From Citrus sinensis (lineage: Eukaryota; Streptophyta; Magnoliopsida; Sapindales; Rutaceae), in NCBI RefSeq assembly GCF_022201045.2, contig NC_068561.1:24310501-24374500 (forward strand): a stretch of DNA of 64,000 bases, in the 5' to 3' direction. A model generated the notes under the pieces. The model made no database searches, was not told the origin of the DNA, and saw nothing but the letters and a program-made list of their open reading frames with translations. Position 1 is the first letter of the stretch, and every line of letters begins with the position of its first letter. Both the position numbers and the translations under genes were made by a program. This document shows positions 42,281 to 56,100 of the stretch, piece by piece.

Positions 42281-45188
42281 ATTAATTGATCTTCTGAGTT
42301 GAGTGTGTGATTGAACAACTGCCCAAGCAAATTGCAGGATTCTTTTAGTTTTGTTTTGAGAAATGTTGCACGCGCTACAGCCGCGTGGTTTCTGTTTACT
42401 TTTTGGGTTCTAAAAAATGGGCCTCTGAATTTTTAGGAGGGCTGGTCTGGACCATTAGAAAATTTGTTATATGCATGTGGAAGTTTGTGAAACTTAAGAA
42501 TAAGATTCTGTCACAACATAGTCTACATATCTACATATCCGGTTTAAGACGAGCTGAATCTACTCCAATGTTATGATTACCGATTAGTAATCGAAAATGA
42601 GTTAAAATTGAAATAAACTGAAAATCGAAATGAAGGATTAGAATTAAAATAAATTGTTTACTTTAATCATAGGAGTTACATCTACTTTAATGTTGCGTTT
42701 ATCAATTGGTAATTATAATGAGTTAGAATTAGAATGAATGAGAATCTAAATGAGGAATGAAAATTAGAATTACTTATTTGCTTTAGCCGTAGGAATCGAA
42801 ATAGATTTTTATAAGTTGTTAAAATGACTTTAGTTGATTGTTTTAATTTATAATAATTGTAATTATTATTGTTGTTATTCAAAATAACGGCTACTACTAG
42901 CAGTAGCAGTAGAGTAGTAGTGGTAATAATAATAATTTAATTGAGAATAAAGATGGAATTATGAAATTTGGGATGAGAAGTTAATTTCCAACCCTCATGG
43001 AAATTAAGTTTTTGTAGCTTAATATCAAAAACATTTAGGCCTCACTTATTTTTATTTCTATTCCTACTTCTATTTTAATAAGCAAATACGATTAATTATT
43101 GTGATTCTGATTCTTTAATTTCACAAGTCAACACACCATATAAATTTGGGTATATATTCTTAGGAACGAGGGAAGGAAGAAAAATAAAATTTTGATGGTT
43201 AGTATCATGACTTTGGGCAATTCAGACAGACATGCCATTGTAGATGAGTTGCTTTCACGTGAATACATAAAAGAAAGAGAAATTCCATTTTTCTTTTGAA
43301 AAATTTGTTGCTACCTATGTAATAATAATCAAAGTTACCATGATGCATTTGGATTAAGGTGCTTCCTGGGACAGTATAGCATGGGTTAGGAGTTTGCTTC
43401 TCTAACTTTTGAAAATCTTACATCTTTATAAGTTTTATTATTGATGCACAGAATTGTGTTTAGATTATTAAATCAAATCATTTGTCCCTATTGATGACTT
43501 TGTTTATACGTGTAGACATTGAAGAGTGCTATTTTTCAAGGAAGTACAATAGACAGTGAGGCATATAATCCACTGGGAGAAATTAGATTATTAGATTGAA
43601 ATCGTGCACCAAGTATATACGAAGAAATTAGATTACCACACAACCAGCAGTTTTGAACTAGTCATGAGTATATTTACCTTTTATATATATGGAGTCTCTT
43701 TAGTAATAAACAACATGCATTTTTACTTGGATTCTTCTAGAGATGAATTATCAAACTTTTCATTAAGGTACTGCAACAAAATTATCACAATAGCAGCTAA
43801 AGAATTTTGCCACATTAATTAATATGTAACATTTACTCAATCAATTTTTCATTTAAGACCTAGAACTTCCTCAAGTTCATTAACGCAGTGCAGCATGCCA
43901 TCACCGTCGGGTTGAGAGGCTCTGAAGGAGGAAGGTATTGAGAGGGTTAGGGCCATTGCGAGTGCATGCGCCGTCTAAGCAAGAGGGGAGTACTCTATTT
44001 TCTATTTAATATGTCAAACCTAACTTTGTCGAGACTTAATAATATCATGGGTCAATTAAACACGACTGTTTATAATTGAAAATAGCAAATTACATCCATC
44101 ACAACCGTATTCTAGCTAGCTAGAGATTCTAGACGCCACTCGCATATGATGGCTTCACATAGATATAGATTCCACTGTCCACGTAATTAAACATGATTCA
44201 TGTCAAGAAACATACACACTATTATTAAGATTTAAGAGTCTTTGTGGACCCGCGCTTCATTTCCATCTGCCATTGTCAACAATAATTAAGTTAATTAAGA
44301 CTGCTGGAAGCTTGGGCGAAGAAATTTTTACGAGCGTTATTCCACGTGATTCATGACAGCCATATCGAAATCCGGTCTCGCTAGGATTTTCTTCTAATCA
44401 TATGCAGATAAACTTGTCCCGAGTTTACTTGTATTGGCACGGCAGTTAATTAGTAGAAAGGAACGTATACCTAATTCATTCTTAGTTATTCACATCATGT
44501 TGAAACATTCACAAAATTGGTAGTTACTTTAAATTTCTCTATACTATTTTCATATATATTGTCATTAATTAATTAATTATACTACTTACTTTGAATGTAA
44601 AAAATATAAATTAGTATCCTCTCATAATTTAAATTCTCTCCTAAACTTTTAATTTTTTTCCCCCTTTCAAGTAATGCATTTTGTCTCTCTCTAAATGATG
44701 TAGGGTATTGTGTGTCGCGAGTATGGTACATTCTAGAGGTCATAATTTGGGTTATAGGTGTCCGTTTTCCATGTATAATATATTGTTTCAAACCCTGCGA
44801 CGAGACGAATAAAACTCAAAACCGCTTAAAATGTTCTACCCATAGTCGAGCCAGAAAACCTATTTTTTATGATTCTTTTAAGATTTTTATCTTTTTTTTT
44901 TTAGAACTCGAATTTGAATGTTGTTTATTTTTCTTTTGTTACTTTGATTAGGAGAATTAATTATCATATTATATTTCGAATTTAACTATTTTGATAAATT
45001 CACGATAATTAACCTTATTATAAAAGGGGCTCAAAATCTTAATATTATTTATTCAAACTTTCAAAAAAAAATTATCATTATTCCGAAATCTAGTTTCTTA
45101 TATAAGAAAACTTAATAACGTTTCCACTTCGTAACTATATATACCCGCTCCGATCCACCGCTGTTGTAGTGCAAAGACACACATAGCC
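42281..45188. other. Intergenic region between the UP3-like gene and CCD4
   Basis: About 2.9 kb of AT-rich DNA hold a diverged tandem repeat (42567-42797) that, with an inverted relative near 43045-43125, probably marks a decayed MITE. There are also an (AAT)n/(AGT)n simple-repeat patch around 42840-42940 and otherwise unrecognised sequence. The short frames at 43604, 44582 and 44712 have no visible domain. The last 70 bp before 45189 contain TATATATACCC, a likely TATA box for CCD4. Confidence 0.45.
42567..43125. repeat. Diverged tandem repeat and probable MITE remnant
   Basis: Two copies of a unit of about 122 bp begin AATGTT at 42567 and 42689 and share AATGAGTTA, GAATC or GAAATC, TAGAATTA and TAGGAAT-like blocks in the same order. 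The reverse complement of 43045-43125 resembles the end of the second copy (TTGCTT, TAGGAAT, GAAATA). This would give terminal inverted repeats about 550 bp apart. Target duplications are not clear. Confidence 0.4.
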
Positions 45189-46993
45189 ATGGATGCCTTG
45201 TCTTCCTCCTTCACGTCAACATTACCACCTCAAATACAGCGGCTCCACTACTCTCCAACCAAAACAAAAGCACCACTGTTGTTACCGTCATCATCATCTT
45301 CATCGCGAACCAATACCGTGATAGTTTCAACAACATCACCACCCAAAAAACCTGAAACCACAGCAGAAAATAACAAACAGCAAACAAAGACGACGCAGAA
45401 ACCATCATCATCAGTATCAACAACAACAACGTAAGTGCAGTGATACTTACTACACTCAACAATCTCTTCAACAAATTGATAAAACCTAAACTCCAGGCGC
45501 AACCACTGTCTCTCGACCCAAGTCGTGCATTTTCCAATAACTTAGCTCCTGTCGATGAGCTTCATCCAACACAATGCCAGGTAACACAAGGGTCTCTCCC
45601 GTCTTGCTTAGAGGGTGCATACATTCGCAATGGCCCTAACCCTCAATACCCTCCTCGTTCAGAGCCTTATAGTCCCTTCGACGGCGATGGCATGCTGCAC
45701 TGCATTAAAATCTCACAAGGCCAGGCCACCTTCTGTAGCCGCTATGTCAAAACTTATAAATACACCATTGAAAACACAGTTGGTTCTCCCATTGTTCCTA
45801 GTCCCTTCTCTAGCTTCAGTGGCCCTCTTGCGTTTTTAACAAGAGCTGGTGTCTTAGCAGCTCGTGTGCTCACTGGTCAACTTAGTATTAACAGCGGATT
45901 TGGTCTAGCGAACACCAGTTTAGCTTTCTTGGGAAACCGTTTGCTTGCACTTTATGAAGGTGATCTCCCCTATGCTGTGCGCTTGACGTCTAATGGTGAT
46001 ATTGAAACTTTGGGTCGTTGTGATTTGGATGGAAAGTTAGTGATGAACATGACTGCCCATCCCAAGAAAGACCCCGAAACAGGCGAAATGTTTGCTTTCC
46101 GTTATAGTCCAATGCTTCCGTTTGTGGCCTACTTCTGGTTTGATGCTAACGGAGAGAAACAACCTGACGTGCACATAAAAATGCCGGGTCAATGGCTTCG
46201 TCACCCTCCTTTAATGCATGACTTTGCAATAACAAAGAGATACGCTATATTTGTCGACACACAAGTGCAGGCTTATGGTATGGAAATGATTCTTCGACGG
46301 GAGCCTCTGCTCCATTCGGATCCAACAAAGGTGTCAAGGATTGGTGTTGTGCCTCGATATGCAAAAAATTCATCGCAAATGAGATGGTTTGATGCGCCGG
46401 GACTTAACAATATACATGCCGTCAATGCATGGGATGAGGAGGATGGCAATGTAATAGTCATGGTGGCACCAAATATATTATCTGTGGAACAAGTGTTTGA
46501 AAGAATGGAACTTATTCATTGTTTGATGGAAAAAGTGAGGATTGATCTCAGAACAGGAGTAGTTTCAAGGCATCCTATTTCAGCAAGAAATTTGGATATG
46601 GCGGTTATAAATCCGGGATATGTGGCAAAAAAGAACAGGTATGCGTATGCAGCAGTGGGCGATCCAATGCCTAAGATGACAGGCTTGGTGAAGCTGGATT
46701 TGACGAAAGGGGAACGACAGGAGTGCACTGTGGCTACCAGGATTTACGGGCCGGATTGCTACGGCGGCGAGCCGTTCTTCGCGGCCAGAGACGCAGCGGA
46801 CAAAGAAGCAGATGAAGATGATGGCTACATTTTGTCGTATGTTCATGATGAGAAGGCAGGAGAATCAAAGTTCTTGGTGATGGATGCAAAATCACCTCAC
46901 TTGGACATTGTGGCTGAAGTGAAGCTGCCTCAGCGGGTGCCTGCAGGCTTTCATGGCCTTTTTGTGAGGGAAATCGACTTCTGTAAGCTTTGA
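45189..46993 (+). CDS. CCD4: Carotenoid cleavage dioxygenase 4-like, single exon, frameshift in the N-terminal leader
   Basis: The ATG at 45189 opens an 81-codon leader (MDALSSSFTST..., Ser/Thr-rich, plastid-transit-like) that ends at TAA 45432-45434. The body continues in another frame from about 45440 to the TGA at 46991-46993 (517 codons) with no stop. The body has the RPE65-type seven-bladed beta-propeller features: [14 protein letters not shown], and all four iron-ligand histidines in MTAHP (46058), MHDFA (46217), NNIHAV (46415) and GFHGLF (46952). CCD4 enzymes cleave carotenoids in plastoglobules and influence flower and fruit colour. Leader and body line up with the CCD4 pattern if the frame shift near the (CAA)n run at 45410-45431 is ignored. 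The first in-frame ATG of the body lies after RNGPNP, so this allele probably makes no full protein unless the shift is a sequencing error. Confidence 0.85.
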
Positions 46994-48349
46994 AACTGCC
47001 CCTAGCTAATAAATGGACAAAACTCGTGTTGTAGATAACCATTTCTATATCAATGTTTGCTTGAGTATGAGAGTTTTGAGAAGTGAGCATGAATTATAAT
47101 AACAACAATGCATTTCTAAAGATAAGGGACCACCAGAATTTGTGAATTTATCTTCTTCTGCCTGTTTCATGTACCCCGTGTTGTTAACAAAAGTGCAGAA
47201 CAAAAGATCTTCAATGTCAATGTGCAAGCCTCAAGATCAGCATAATAGAGCTAGGAAAAGTCACCATTAAATTACAACAGCATTTTTTTTTCTTTTTCCT
47301 GAAACAAATCTGCTAATTATGGACATCAAAAGCTCATATGTATTGAAAGCATACTGGTCATTCTATAGCATACTATAGCTGTTTCTCGTAATCCTATTTT
47401 CTATCTCTTCCGATCACTCCTCCACTGCACCATTTCGTAACCAATGACAAAATGAAATTATCAACTAGTGTCAACTTAATTCAGTTAAGCTCCTACAGTA
47501 ACAGCTGGAAAAGAGTGAAAGTTAAGTGAAAAATTTGACCTAAGCAATCTTTACGGAGCATGCTTCGTGCAAATATGGTCATTGGCGCTGCCAGACTAAA
47601 GATGACGGGGCATCAAATTGTTGTCAGATAAGAAATGGCAGAACATGGAATGCTCACATAGCTAGTGACTGAGGACATTGTAACCATGGCCTGTACTCTC
47701 AATGAATGCAAACTTGTGTGTTGGGCAATTTGCCAACGATGCCTGAATACCCTGCTGAGCAACATCTGTTCGAACAATGATAAGACCAGCTCATCATTAG
47801 CTCAATGATCATTTTCTTTGTAACAGCGCTATAATGAGGGGAACATTCACAAAATGTTTGTGGAATGCGTCAAGGATCAAGTGAAAAAGCAAAAGAAACA
47901 GCTTAGTGAAGGGTGAAAAACGAATAAGAAGAAGTTAAGGCATCTGATCATCAATTCATAATTGCTGATGAGAGAAGGGTTTCCACTTGGTGAGTCATGA
48001 GAGTTGGGATATAAAAGTTTTTCTTTCTTTGGTGAGTGTTTTTAATCCCTTTAATTGCCACAAATAAGATATATTACTGATATATCCGTATATGCAATTT
48101 CATCTTCTTTATTACAGAAATAGAACAGGTAGTAACATATCTGATGCTAAATGGATTATAAACTGTGTTAAATTACTTTTTAAATTGAAGTTCTGTATGA
48201 TACAAAAAGAATGCCCACAATTGAATGGGAAAGGCCAAATTGTTAAAAAAAAAAAAAGAACTTTAGTGGCTTTTTACTGTGTTTCAAGAATAAAACAAAT
48301 GTGATTCAGAGAAGAATGACCGTACCAAAACTTCAGGACAAGCATTTGC
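46994..48349. other. Intergenic region between CCD4 and APY7
   Basis: This holds the 3' flanks of CCD4 (+) and APY7 (-). I see no convincing gene; the open frames here (46734-47227, minus) overlap the antisense of CCD4 or are short. There is an A run at 48245-48256. Confidence 0.45.
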
Positions 48350-51027
48350 CTAAATCTTCACCAAGTGTGCATCAGCCAGAGAAGAACTGAGGTCTTCTCG
48401 AGATTGTGATCTCCTACTTTGAAGACACATCTGACTTCTGTGAGGGGACCAGAAGGACGCCATGCCACCGCTGTCAAATTGCATTTGCCCCAAATTATTT
48501 GAAGAGAAACTGTGTGATACACTACTTGTTGATGGGTACAATGGAGACTCCACAAGCTCAATGCTGCTGCCTCCGAGACCATGTCCCAAGCCAAATGGTC
48601 TTTGCTGGGAACCCGCAACTGTTGGACTCAGTGGCATCTTAACTCTTCCATCCCCTAAACCACAGTTGTCATTGCCTTTAGAACTTGAACATAGAAAACC
48701 TAATCTAAAACTAGTTAACAAGAAGAAACAAACAGAATAAAACTTGATCAAAAGAGAATACCGAATAGACTGAAACAAAATAAAAATTCTGTGGACTAAG
48801 AAATGAGATTCACATAAGCGATGAAAGAATCGCTTGAATTGTTTGATCACGTAACACGAGTGAAGTAATAATCAGGTTGCAGAACAAATCAAGATAATAA
48901 ATATAAGATAGACAAACTACGTGCTGATTAAAGTCATAAGGGTCTCAAACCCTGCTAACCTGATTATACCCACATATAATGTGTTATTTCAAATCATGTA
49001 GCAGATAATTAACAGTATGAACATCCAATAGTGTAGTCGAAGAGCTTACCAGAGTTAATAGGACTCCAACGCTTGAACCGAAAAGGAGATGGAATATTAA
49101 GAACAGATGTAGTAGATGTGCTGTTATGTTTAAATAATGGGAGATATGACCGCCGGAAAAATCTTGGTGTCCAATTGACACATGATAATGCACAAACTAG
49201 GAAAATGAATGAAATAAGGAAAACAACAATTAGAATAACTGGATTGATCTTCATTCGAAGTATTTCATAACTGTGAAGCCCCCAACTAGTTGAAAATGTC
49301 TTGCCAGCTTCCAACAGGGCAACCCCAAGTGTCCAAGTAATACTTCCAGAACCAACAATGATGGTTTTATCAGTGATATGCAAGCCCTCTCTTAACAATA
49401 ACACAACATATGGTGACCTAAAGCAGTACTGTTCAATAAAGGGCTGCGGGGGAACACTGACTCTAGCACTGTCCCAAGTTTTCTCACAGAACTCCCGACC
49501 CTTTTCTAACACATCATCAAGTGAAGCTTCTGAAGTCAGGTTAAAAAACCTATACACCACAAAAAACCCTGAGATAGCATAAAATTGACCGAAAGGGCGT
49601 GGCAAACCATCAGGAAGAGCACAAGGTTGCATATCACAATCAACTCCTGGGCTTATATTCAACCATTCAGACAAATTGACAACAGTTTTGGCAAGTGCAC
49701 TGCATTCTTCCCAGTTTGGAGCACCAGTTAGCTGCACAGTAGTTCCCGATTTTCTTCCCTTAACCAATTTTTTTCCTCCAACCACAGGACTTCCATTTTC
49801 CGCTGGACTAGAAGCACAATGAGAGCAAACATATTGTTCCTTGTAACCAGACTGCAAGCAAGGGTGCTTAATTTCTACTTTACCATTTACTAAGTCTGAA
49901 GTTGTAACATTTGGAATCCTCTTTAAAAGTTTAACCACAGACTTGTCAAATGCGTCATTCAAACCATATCCTGAGAGAGAGTAGGCACTGAGATGATGGT
50001 TAACTGCCCCAATCCGAAGGTTTAAGTTAGTCTCATTATGCATGTGTTCCTTACTCTCAAATGTAACTTGCAACGACGATCCACCCAAGTCAAGTGAGCC
50101 AAATGTTTCTTTTTTGGGTATGGCCCCCAACATACCTGTGCGATAGTTCAAGGCCGTCCATCCATAGTAAGCTTCCTCTGTGCCACTTATGATCTTAACC
50201 CAATCTCTCTGACACAAGAACGGTGAATTTTTTTTAAGAATGGACCAAGCATTGTCTAGCAGCCATTTTGAATCGGACGTTGGCAGCCTGCGAACCCCAG
50301 CTGTAGCATAAATGAAGAGAGAGGTAGTCTTATGCGCATGCTCAGGGATTTGTTTCTCTGCCCACTGTAAAAGAGGCTTTATAGCAGCCTTCAAGCCAGA
50401 TATATTGTGCACCAACTTATCAAACCCGGGCTCAGTCTCCATTCTATCATATGCACGTCCGCTCTGTAAACTAGATTTTCTAGAAAGACCCTTCGTAAGA
50501 GGATTCATCAAAATAGGGAGACTGCTTTCTTTATTGTGATTTAGAGACGCCTCATACACATAAACTCGAGTTCCAGTACTTCCACAATCAAGAACAACAT
50601 AGTATTTGGACCCTCCTTGATACCAATTAGAATAAATGTACATTGAAACCATATATACTAGAAAAGAAAACAATAATAGGATCAAGAGAACCATAAAAAC
50701 TCGCAGCCATTTCCTGCACATAAACGGTGTTCCACCGGGCAATCCCTTTTCCTTTGAAAAACTTGATCCAGCATTTTCTCTCTGTAAGAGATTAGGTTGT
50801 TTTGCATACCTATCATATCCAAGACCAACAGCCTCCTCTGAATCAAGTTGACGATAAGTTGAAAAATCTTGAAGAGACGAGGAGAGTCGCAGATTGTTGG
50901 GAAAACCAAACTGATGAGCTGAACTGGCCTCAGTTGACAATCCAGCTGAAAGAGCAGTAGAAGACTGTGGTGCTGAAATACGACTTGATGCAGCTGAGAT
51001 TACTTCTGCAATTCTACTGAACACCAT
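48350..51027 (-). CDS. APY7: Apyrase 7-like GDA1/CD39 nucleotide phosphatase, 2 coding exons, 760 aa
   Basis: The coding exons are 51027-49050 and 48654-48350 with a GT-AG intron, phase 1. Apyrases hydrolyse NTPs and NDPs. The protein has an N-terminal cytosolic tail, a transmembrane helix at about 109-131, then the apyrase conserved regions: DCGSTGTR (147-154), YATAGVRRLP, GTEEAYYGWTALN, GSLDLGGSSLQVTF and FYAISGFF. A second transmembrane helix (VILIVVFLISFIFLVCAL) lies near residue 600, and a serine-rich C-terminal tail is encoded mostly by exon 2. The long tail and length match plant APY7, which has been linked to pollen wall formation. Reading on past the donor gives only KLFDYTIGCSYC and a stop, so the spliced form is preferred. 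The upstream region (51028-51900) probably contains a 5' UTR intron. Confidence 0.93.
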
Positions 51028-53157
51028 CTTGTGCAGCAGAATATTCCACCAAAATTTTGATAATTGCGCATCACACTGCCTGCACTGAATTAATGGAATA
51101 GCTTACATGTCTCCAATCAACATCCCATTTGCGTACCAAGGAGCCAAAACAAGGAAAAAGGAGCTTGTATATATTTCAAATTTCCATGCATAATGATTGC
51201 AATCATGTGCACAAAGCCAGTGTGATTGAGTGCTGATAAATCAAATACAAGGTATCAACTTTAACAAATCCTGCACAGAGAAGTTCCATTACAGAATCTA
51301 ATCAGTCAATTACATAATAAAAAACCACATCTTTGGATCATGGGTTGCTGAGAGAGACAAATTCACATGTATTGCTGAGTAAAAAAATCTACTTTTGTCT
51401 CTATCATTTTTTTATTTTGACATCTCAAAGATGATCCTTCAAAGAATAACTATTAAGATACGATTTTGAATCATAGGTAGTATTTGTTTTTCGATGCTCA
51501 ACCAATTTCTAATACAATACAATAAAGAACATTCACAAATCGATGAACAGGAAACCCTAGAACATTATGATCTCACATACAAAAGTAAGCTAAATGTGAA
51601 TGAAAAGTAAACAAGTGCCAATAATACTAAATACCCACCAACCCATTGAACCAAAAAAAGAAGAAAAACACAAAATATACGAAAAGCTACAGAAATTAAA
51701 ATTAGAAAACAAAGTTAGGGTGGGGGAAAAAGAAAAACTTACACACAGAAGAAAGTGAAAGCGAAAGCAAACGGGGAAAAAATGAGCGAAGTTATTGGTT
51801 GTGTTGATAGATTGGCAGTGATGATCTGTCGTCTGGTTAATGCCCTGACTCAGAACCTTTTTTTTCCCCCTTTTTTTATAACATTTGAGATCCAATGAGA
51901 GAGAGAGAGAGAGAGAGTGAGACGGGGTCTTGTTCTTCTTCTTGTTCTTTGTTTTGTTGTAACTCAACTAAACTCCTTCCATTCCTTGTTTGTGATTTGC
52001 GTGATTTTCTTTTCCTGAGTTTTAATTTAATTTTAATTACGTTTCTATATTGTTTTATTTTTACTTATTTTTTCTGACTTGAATCAGACGACTACACAGT
52101 GCCGCTGCCTGTTGATTTTGACTTTGGATTGGATCCAAATACGAAGTCCGATCCAACTTGGTGGAGAGTTTTGGATCCACTAAGGGCATATTTATAATTG
52201 CATTTTTTTTTCTTTTTTTCAACTAAAGAAATTAAAGAAGAGGTTTCTTTTCCAATTTGCCCCCCCTTTTTCAATCGATAAAAATCATTATCTTCCATAA
52301 TCACTCCCTCAAAATCTACTAGGACTTGGGGTAGACGCAAATATGATGTTGAAAAAAAATCTGTCTTGTTAAGGTAATAAAACTATGAAAGAATTTCCAT
52401 AACCCAAATGGTAAAATATTTATGTAGTTGTGTAAGAAAAACTAAGACCAAATCTCGTGCATACAAAGGGAAGGGAGTGGAATAGTGGATGACGAAATGT
52501 GTCACTTATTTTCTGTAATTCTTGCTTCTGCCTTTCTGCTTCATTTAGTATCTGAGTAAATTTATTTCCCTTCTATTCAAACTTGCTTCTGAAGTTTTTA
52601 TTACCACATTTTACATTTAGGTCGAGAAAGTCATTTACGAAGACATCCCCATCGTGTCATTAGTAAAGCCGTCCAATGAAATATTACCACATACACATCG
52701 AAATTAGAAGCAACCAAACATTGGTGATAAAAACGCCCCAATAAAAAACTTCTCCAATGAGGGGACAAACGACCTATGTTCACCAAACAAACGAAAACAA
52801 ATTTGATTTCAGTCTTTCAATCAATGGCTTTCCGTCTTCAACGCACAAATGCCAAGGCCTTTCCACTTACCAAACATGCTACAAAAAGCTTTACTGGAAA
52901 AGGTCTCAACAAAATTGACAGCGACTCCTTCAAGTGGCCAAGCAAATTCACACAGATAATCAATTCCATGGGATGGTTTCGTAAAATTTGAGCAAATAAG
53001 GTCAAAGAGACAAACAACTTAATCATGCGAAAATGATGGTTCGCCTTGGGAAGGACTAACATACATTTGGTGAAGAGAAAGTACACTGTAAGATATACTA
53101 ATTTCTTTGACAAAGACTTGAGTAATGATAACTTTACATCAAATATCAAGAGTTCGC
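51028..53157. other. Region between APY7 and the WAT1-related gene
   Basis: The first 900 bp are probably the 5' UTR, a 5' UTR intron and the promoter of APY7 (- strand), with a (GA)n run at about 51897-51917. The remainder is the 3' flank of the WAT1-related gene. Overlapping opposite-strand frames at 52776-53149 have no recognisable domain, and I do not call a gene. Confidence 0.45.
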
Positions 53158-56100
53158 TTAATCATTCGATTTTGTTGCAAAAACATGTGCTCTCTGGAAA
53201 GGAGTCTTGGATACTGCTGCGTCCTTGTTTATTAGAGGTTCAACTTCTCGAGTAACATGAGTAGTGATCACTGGGGGTGCTTGTCTTTCTCTATAGGATA
53301 CCCAAGTGACCATATAAAGACCTGCAATAATTAGACAACCCCCTAACACGCTGCATCCACAAGCGAAAAATACCAGAAGTAAGCACACATTAGCTTTTGA
53401 GGTACAAGCTCAAGGATGTTCAACCAAAGAAGTAAGGATGAAAAGGAGCAGAACCTTCCCAAATAAATAGGGCTTCCAAGGAAAATTTTTGACAAAAAGG
53501 CAGATGCTGCAGGTTGAAGTGGATTGTAGAGTGCAACCAAAGCTGGCCCCAAGATCTTATTGGACCAAGTGATGAGTCCATAATTGACAGCTGATGCAAT
53601 AATTCCCTGGAAAAGCATGCATTATTTTTCTCAAGGATTTCTTCATTTTCAACACTTAATAGAGGCCATAACAAGCAGCTAAAACTTCAAACTTGATAAT
53701 TGATATACCAAATTTCACAATCTAAGGACCTTAATCACTTCCTAGACTAGATAACTTCTGCTTCAACAAAACGAGTGGACACTCACAAATAACTTGTGAT
53801 TTTAACCAATTCTGAACTACAAGTAAGAAAATGATACAACCCTGACTATGTCCAATAAACAACCAAAATTCATGCATCTACCCAGAAGATTAGGTAGATA
53901 CTACTAAACAACTTCCCAAAGCTAGATGGACTTACAACTCAAAATGAAACTAGATTAATAGATGCAACTACAAATAATGATATAGGGAAACTTACTGCAT
54001 ATATGACAGCAAACAGTTCAGACTGTGTCAAACTCCACTCTGTTGAGTCATTGGTCAAAAAGAATGCTGTTATAACCATCAATACAGCACCAAAAAAGTA
54101 TGAATATGCTGTAACAGAGAGGCTGGAAGGATATTTCCTTAAAATAGGTGCCTGTAAATTTTCATCACAAAAAATTAACATCAGGAAATTCTAACCTGCA
54201 ACAAGCAAAAGATATGTAAAAGTTATGATAAATAGTTCGATGCAGAAACAAGTACAGCATGCTAAAATCAAATATGAAGGCTTATTAAGAAAAGCTAAAG
54301 TCTTATGAGATGATCAAGGAAATTGAAGCAACTAAGTGATAGTAAATAGTAGAATGAAACATTAAAGCAGGCCAAAATTAAACAAAGAACATTTTCTAAG
54401 CATACAAAAAATTATCCTCTCAGTTTTTATGTTTTGACTTCAGATACGAAATTTCAGTTCTCATCCAACAGTAACTATTCAATCCAGTACCTGAATGGCT
54501 ATAAAAGCAGCCATGCACATACAATTTCCAATCAAGCATAAAACTCCAAGGTGCCACTGATCAAGTCCAATATCAATGAAATTAGACAAGAGCCATCCAA
54601 CAGGCTCCGGTTGACCCCTTACATGTACTTCATTTTCCCCTACAAAGTCTTCATTACCATATCCAAACAAAGCTGGGCCACGGAATAAAACCATTAATAT
54701 GGCTCCAGAAACACAGATGAAGGTACCTCCAACCTTTGCCTGACCTTCAGTTGTGAGCAAATTCACTCTTTCTGTACTGCATGAACAGGTTCATACATGA
54801 AATTGGACGAGCAACATCCCACATAAAACACTCATTAATAGAGATAGGTATAAAAGGTACAAGGGGTCAAATAGAAATTTGTCACTCACCCCATCATTAC
54901 AGCCAAGAGAAATGTGAATACTGGAATTGAAGGTTGTATGGCAGCAGCATAAGTAGGATTGGTGTAGCTAAGACCAAGAAGAAACAGAAGCTGGTTCCCA
55001 AATATCCTAAACAAAGGTGTTAAAAAATAGCTATAAAACCAGATGGATTTTTTCAGCACTATATTAGGAAGCTATGACCAGTCCTATAACAATGGATCTT
55101 TAATGAAAAATGACTTACCCTGTTAATCCAAGAAAGAAGAATGACATGAGTAGGCGTCTAGTCATAGGTAGACGGGTTCTTCTACATAGAGGAAACAAAA
55201 AATATTTCAAAATACTGACTTTATCTATCATATGCTACAAATAAGCAGTATACATTAACAAAATTATTTAACAGCAGGATTCATTTTACAGCCAAATCTA
55301 CAAAAGGCAAATAGATGCAGTCATACAGAAAGATAGAAGCTTGAATAAATAAGAAGCTGACTTCTGCCATATGTCAAACGAACAAAAAGGATACAGCAGC
55401 AGGCTCTAATTACTTTTCTCTATTTCAGGGGTGTTAACCCCACAAAACCTCATAACATTCTAGATACAGCAAGAAGTGTAATATGATCATAAGTGCAGAT
55501 AACCAAGGACGGACCTTAATGAACCCCTGAAAAAGAGACAAAAAATCAACAAGGTAACGAGTGTCGAATGCAGCAGTACATCAATAATTAGACATGAATT
55601 ACACTTGAATAATGAAATCCTCTCTTTCCCTACTCTATACAAAATGGAAACGGCATTTGTGCATGTGGGCATGTGAAATTTCATTCATGCTAGAATATAC
55701 ATGCAACAAAAAAGATAGATTTAGGGTATGTTTGTATCTGCTATGCTTCAGCTCAGTTTGGAGAACAGAGTAGCAAGTTTTTGGATAACACCCGCTTGTA
55801 TTTGAGCGTTCATACTTTAATAACCAACTACCCACTTATACTCGACAGCTAGTAATTTCATTCCACAGCATCTCAATCTTAAACATTCCTTTGGATGCAT
55901 ATCCCAAGGACAGGTAATGCATATAAGCAAAACATTTCAAACTCTCAGGTAAGTTTATAATCAAGAAACATATGTTTAGCTCTTCTTAGCTTGTATATAC
56001 TCGTATTAATACAAATTCAACATGCAAGAGTCAATAACAAGTTGAATCAGAGCTAAAATGATTACTTTAAATCCAACAGCGCCACCTAACTATAGAAATT

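Noticed and set aside
45431-45440. Ten-base GTAAGTGCAG as a mini-intron that would rescue the CCD4 frame
   Set aside because: It is far too short to be spliced, and removing it does not bring the leader into the body frame.
49009-49049. Unspliced APY7 C-terminus (KLFDYTIGCSYC)
   Set aside because: The donor GGTAAGC and acceptor TTTAG at 48655 join in phase to a 101-codon tail that fits the family, so the read-through is intronic.
52776-53149. Opposite-strand ORFs near the 3' end of the WAT1-related gene
   Set aside because: No recognisable family. I considered a decayed repeat-protein or transposon fragment but found no motif to support either.
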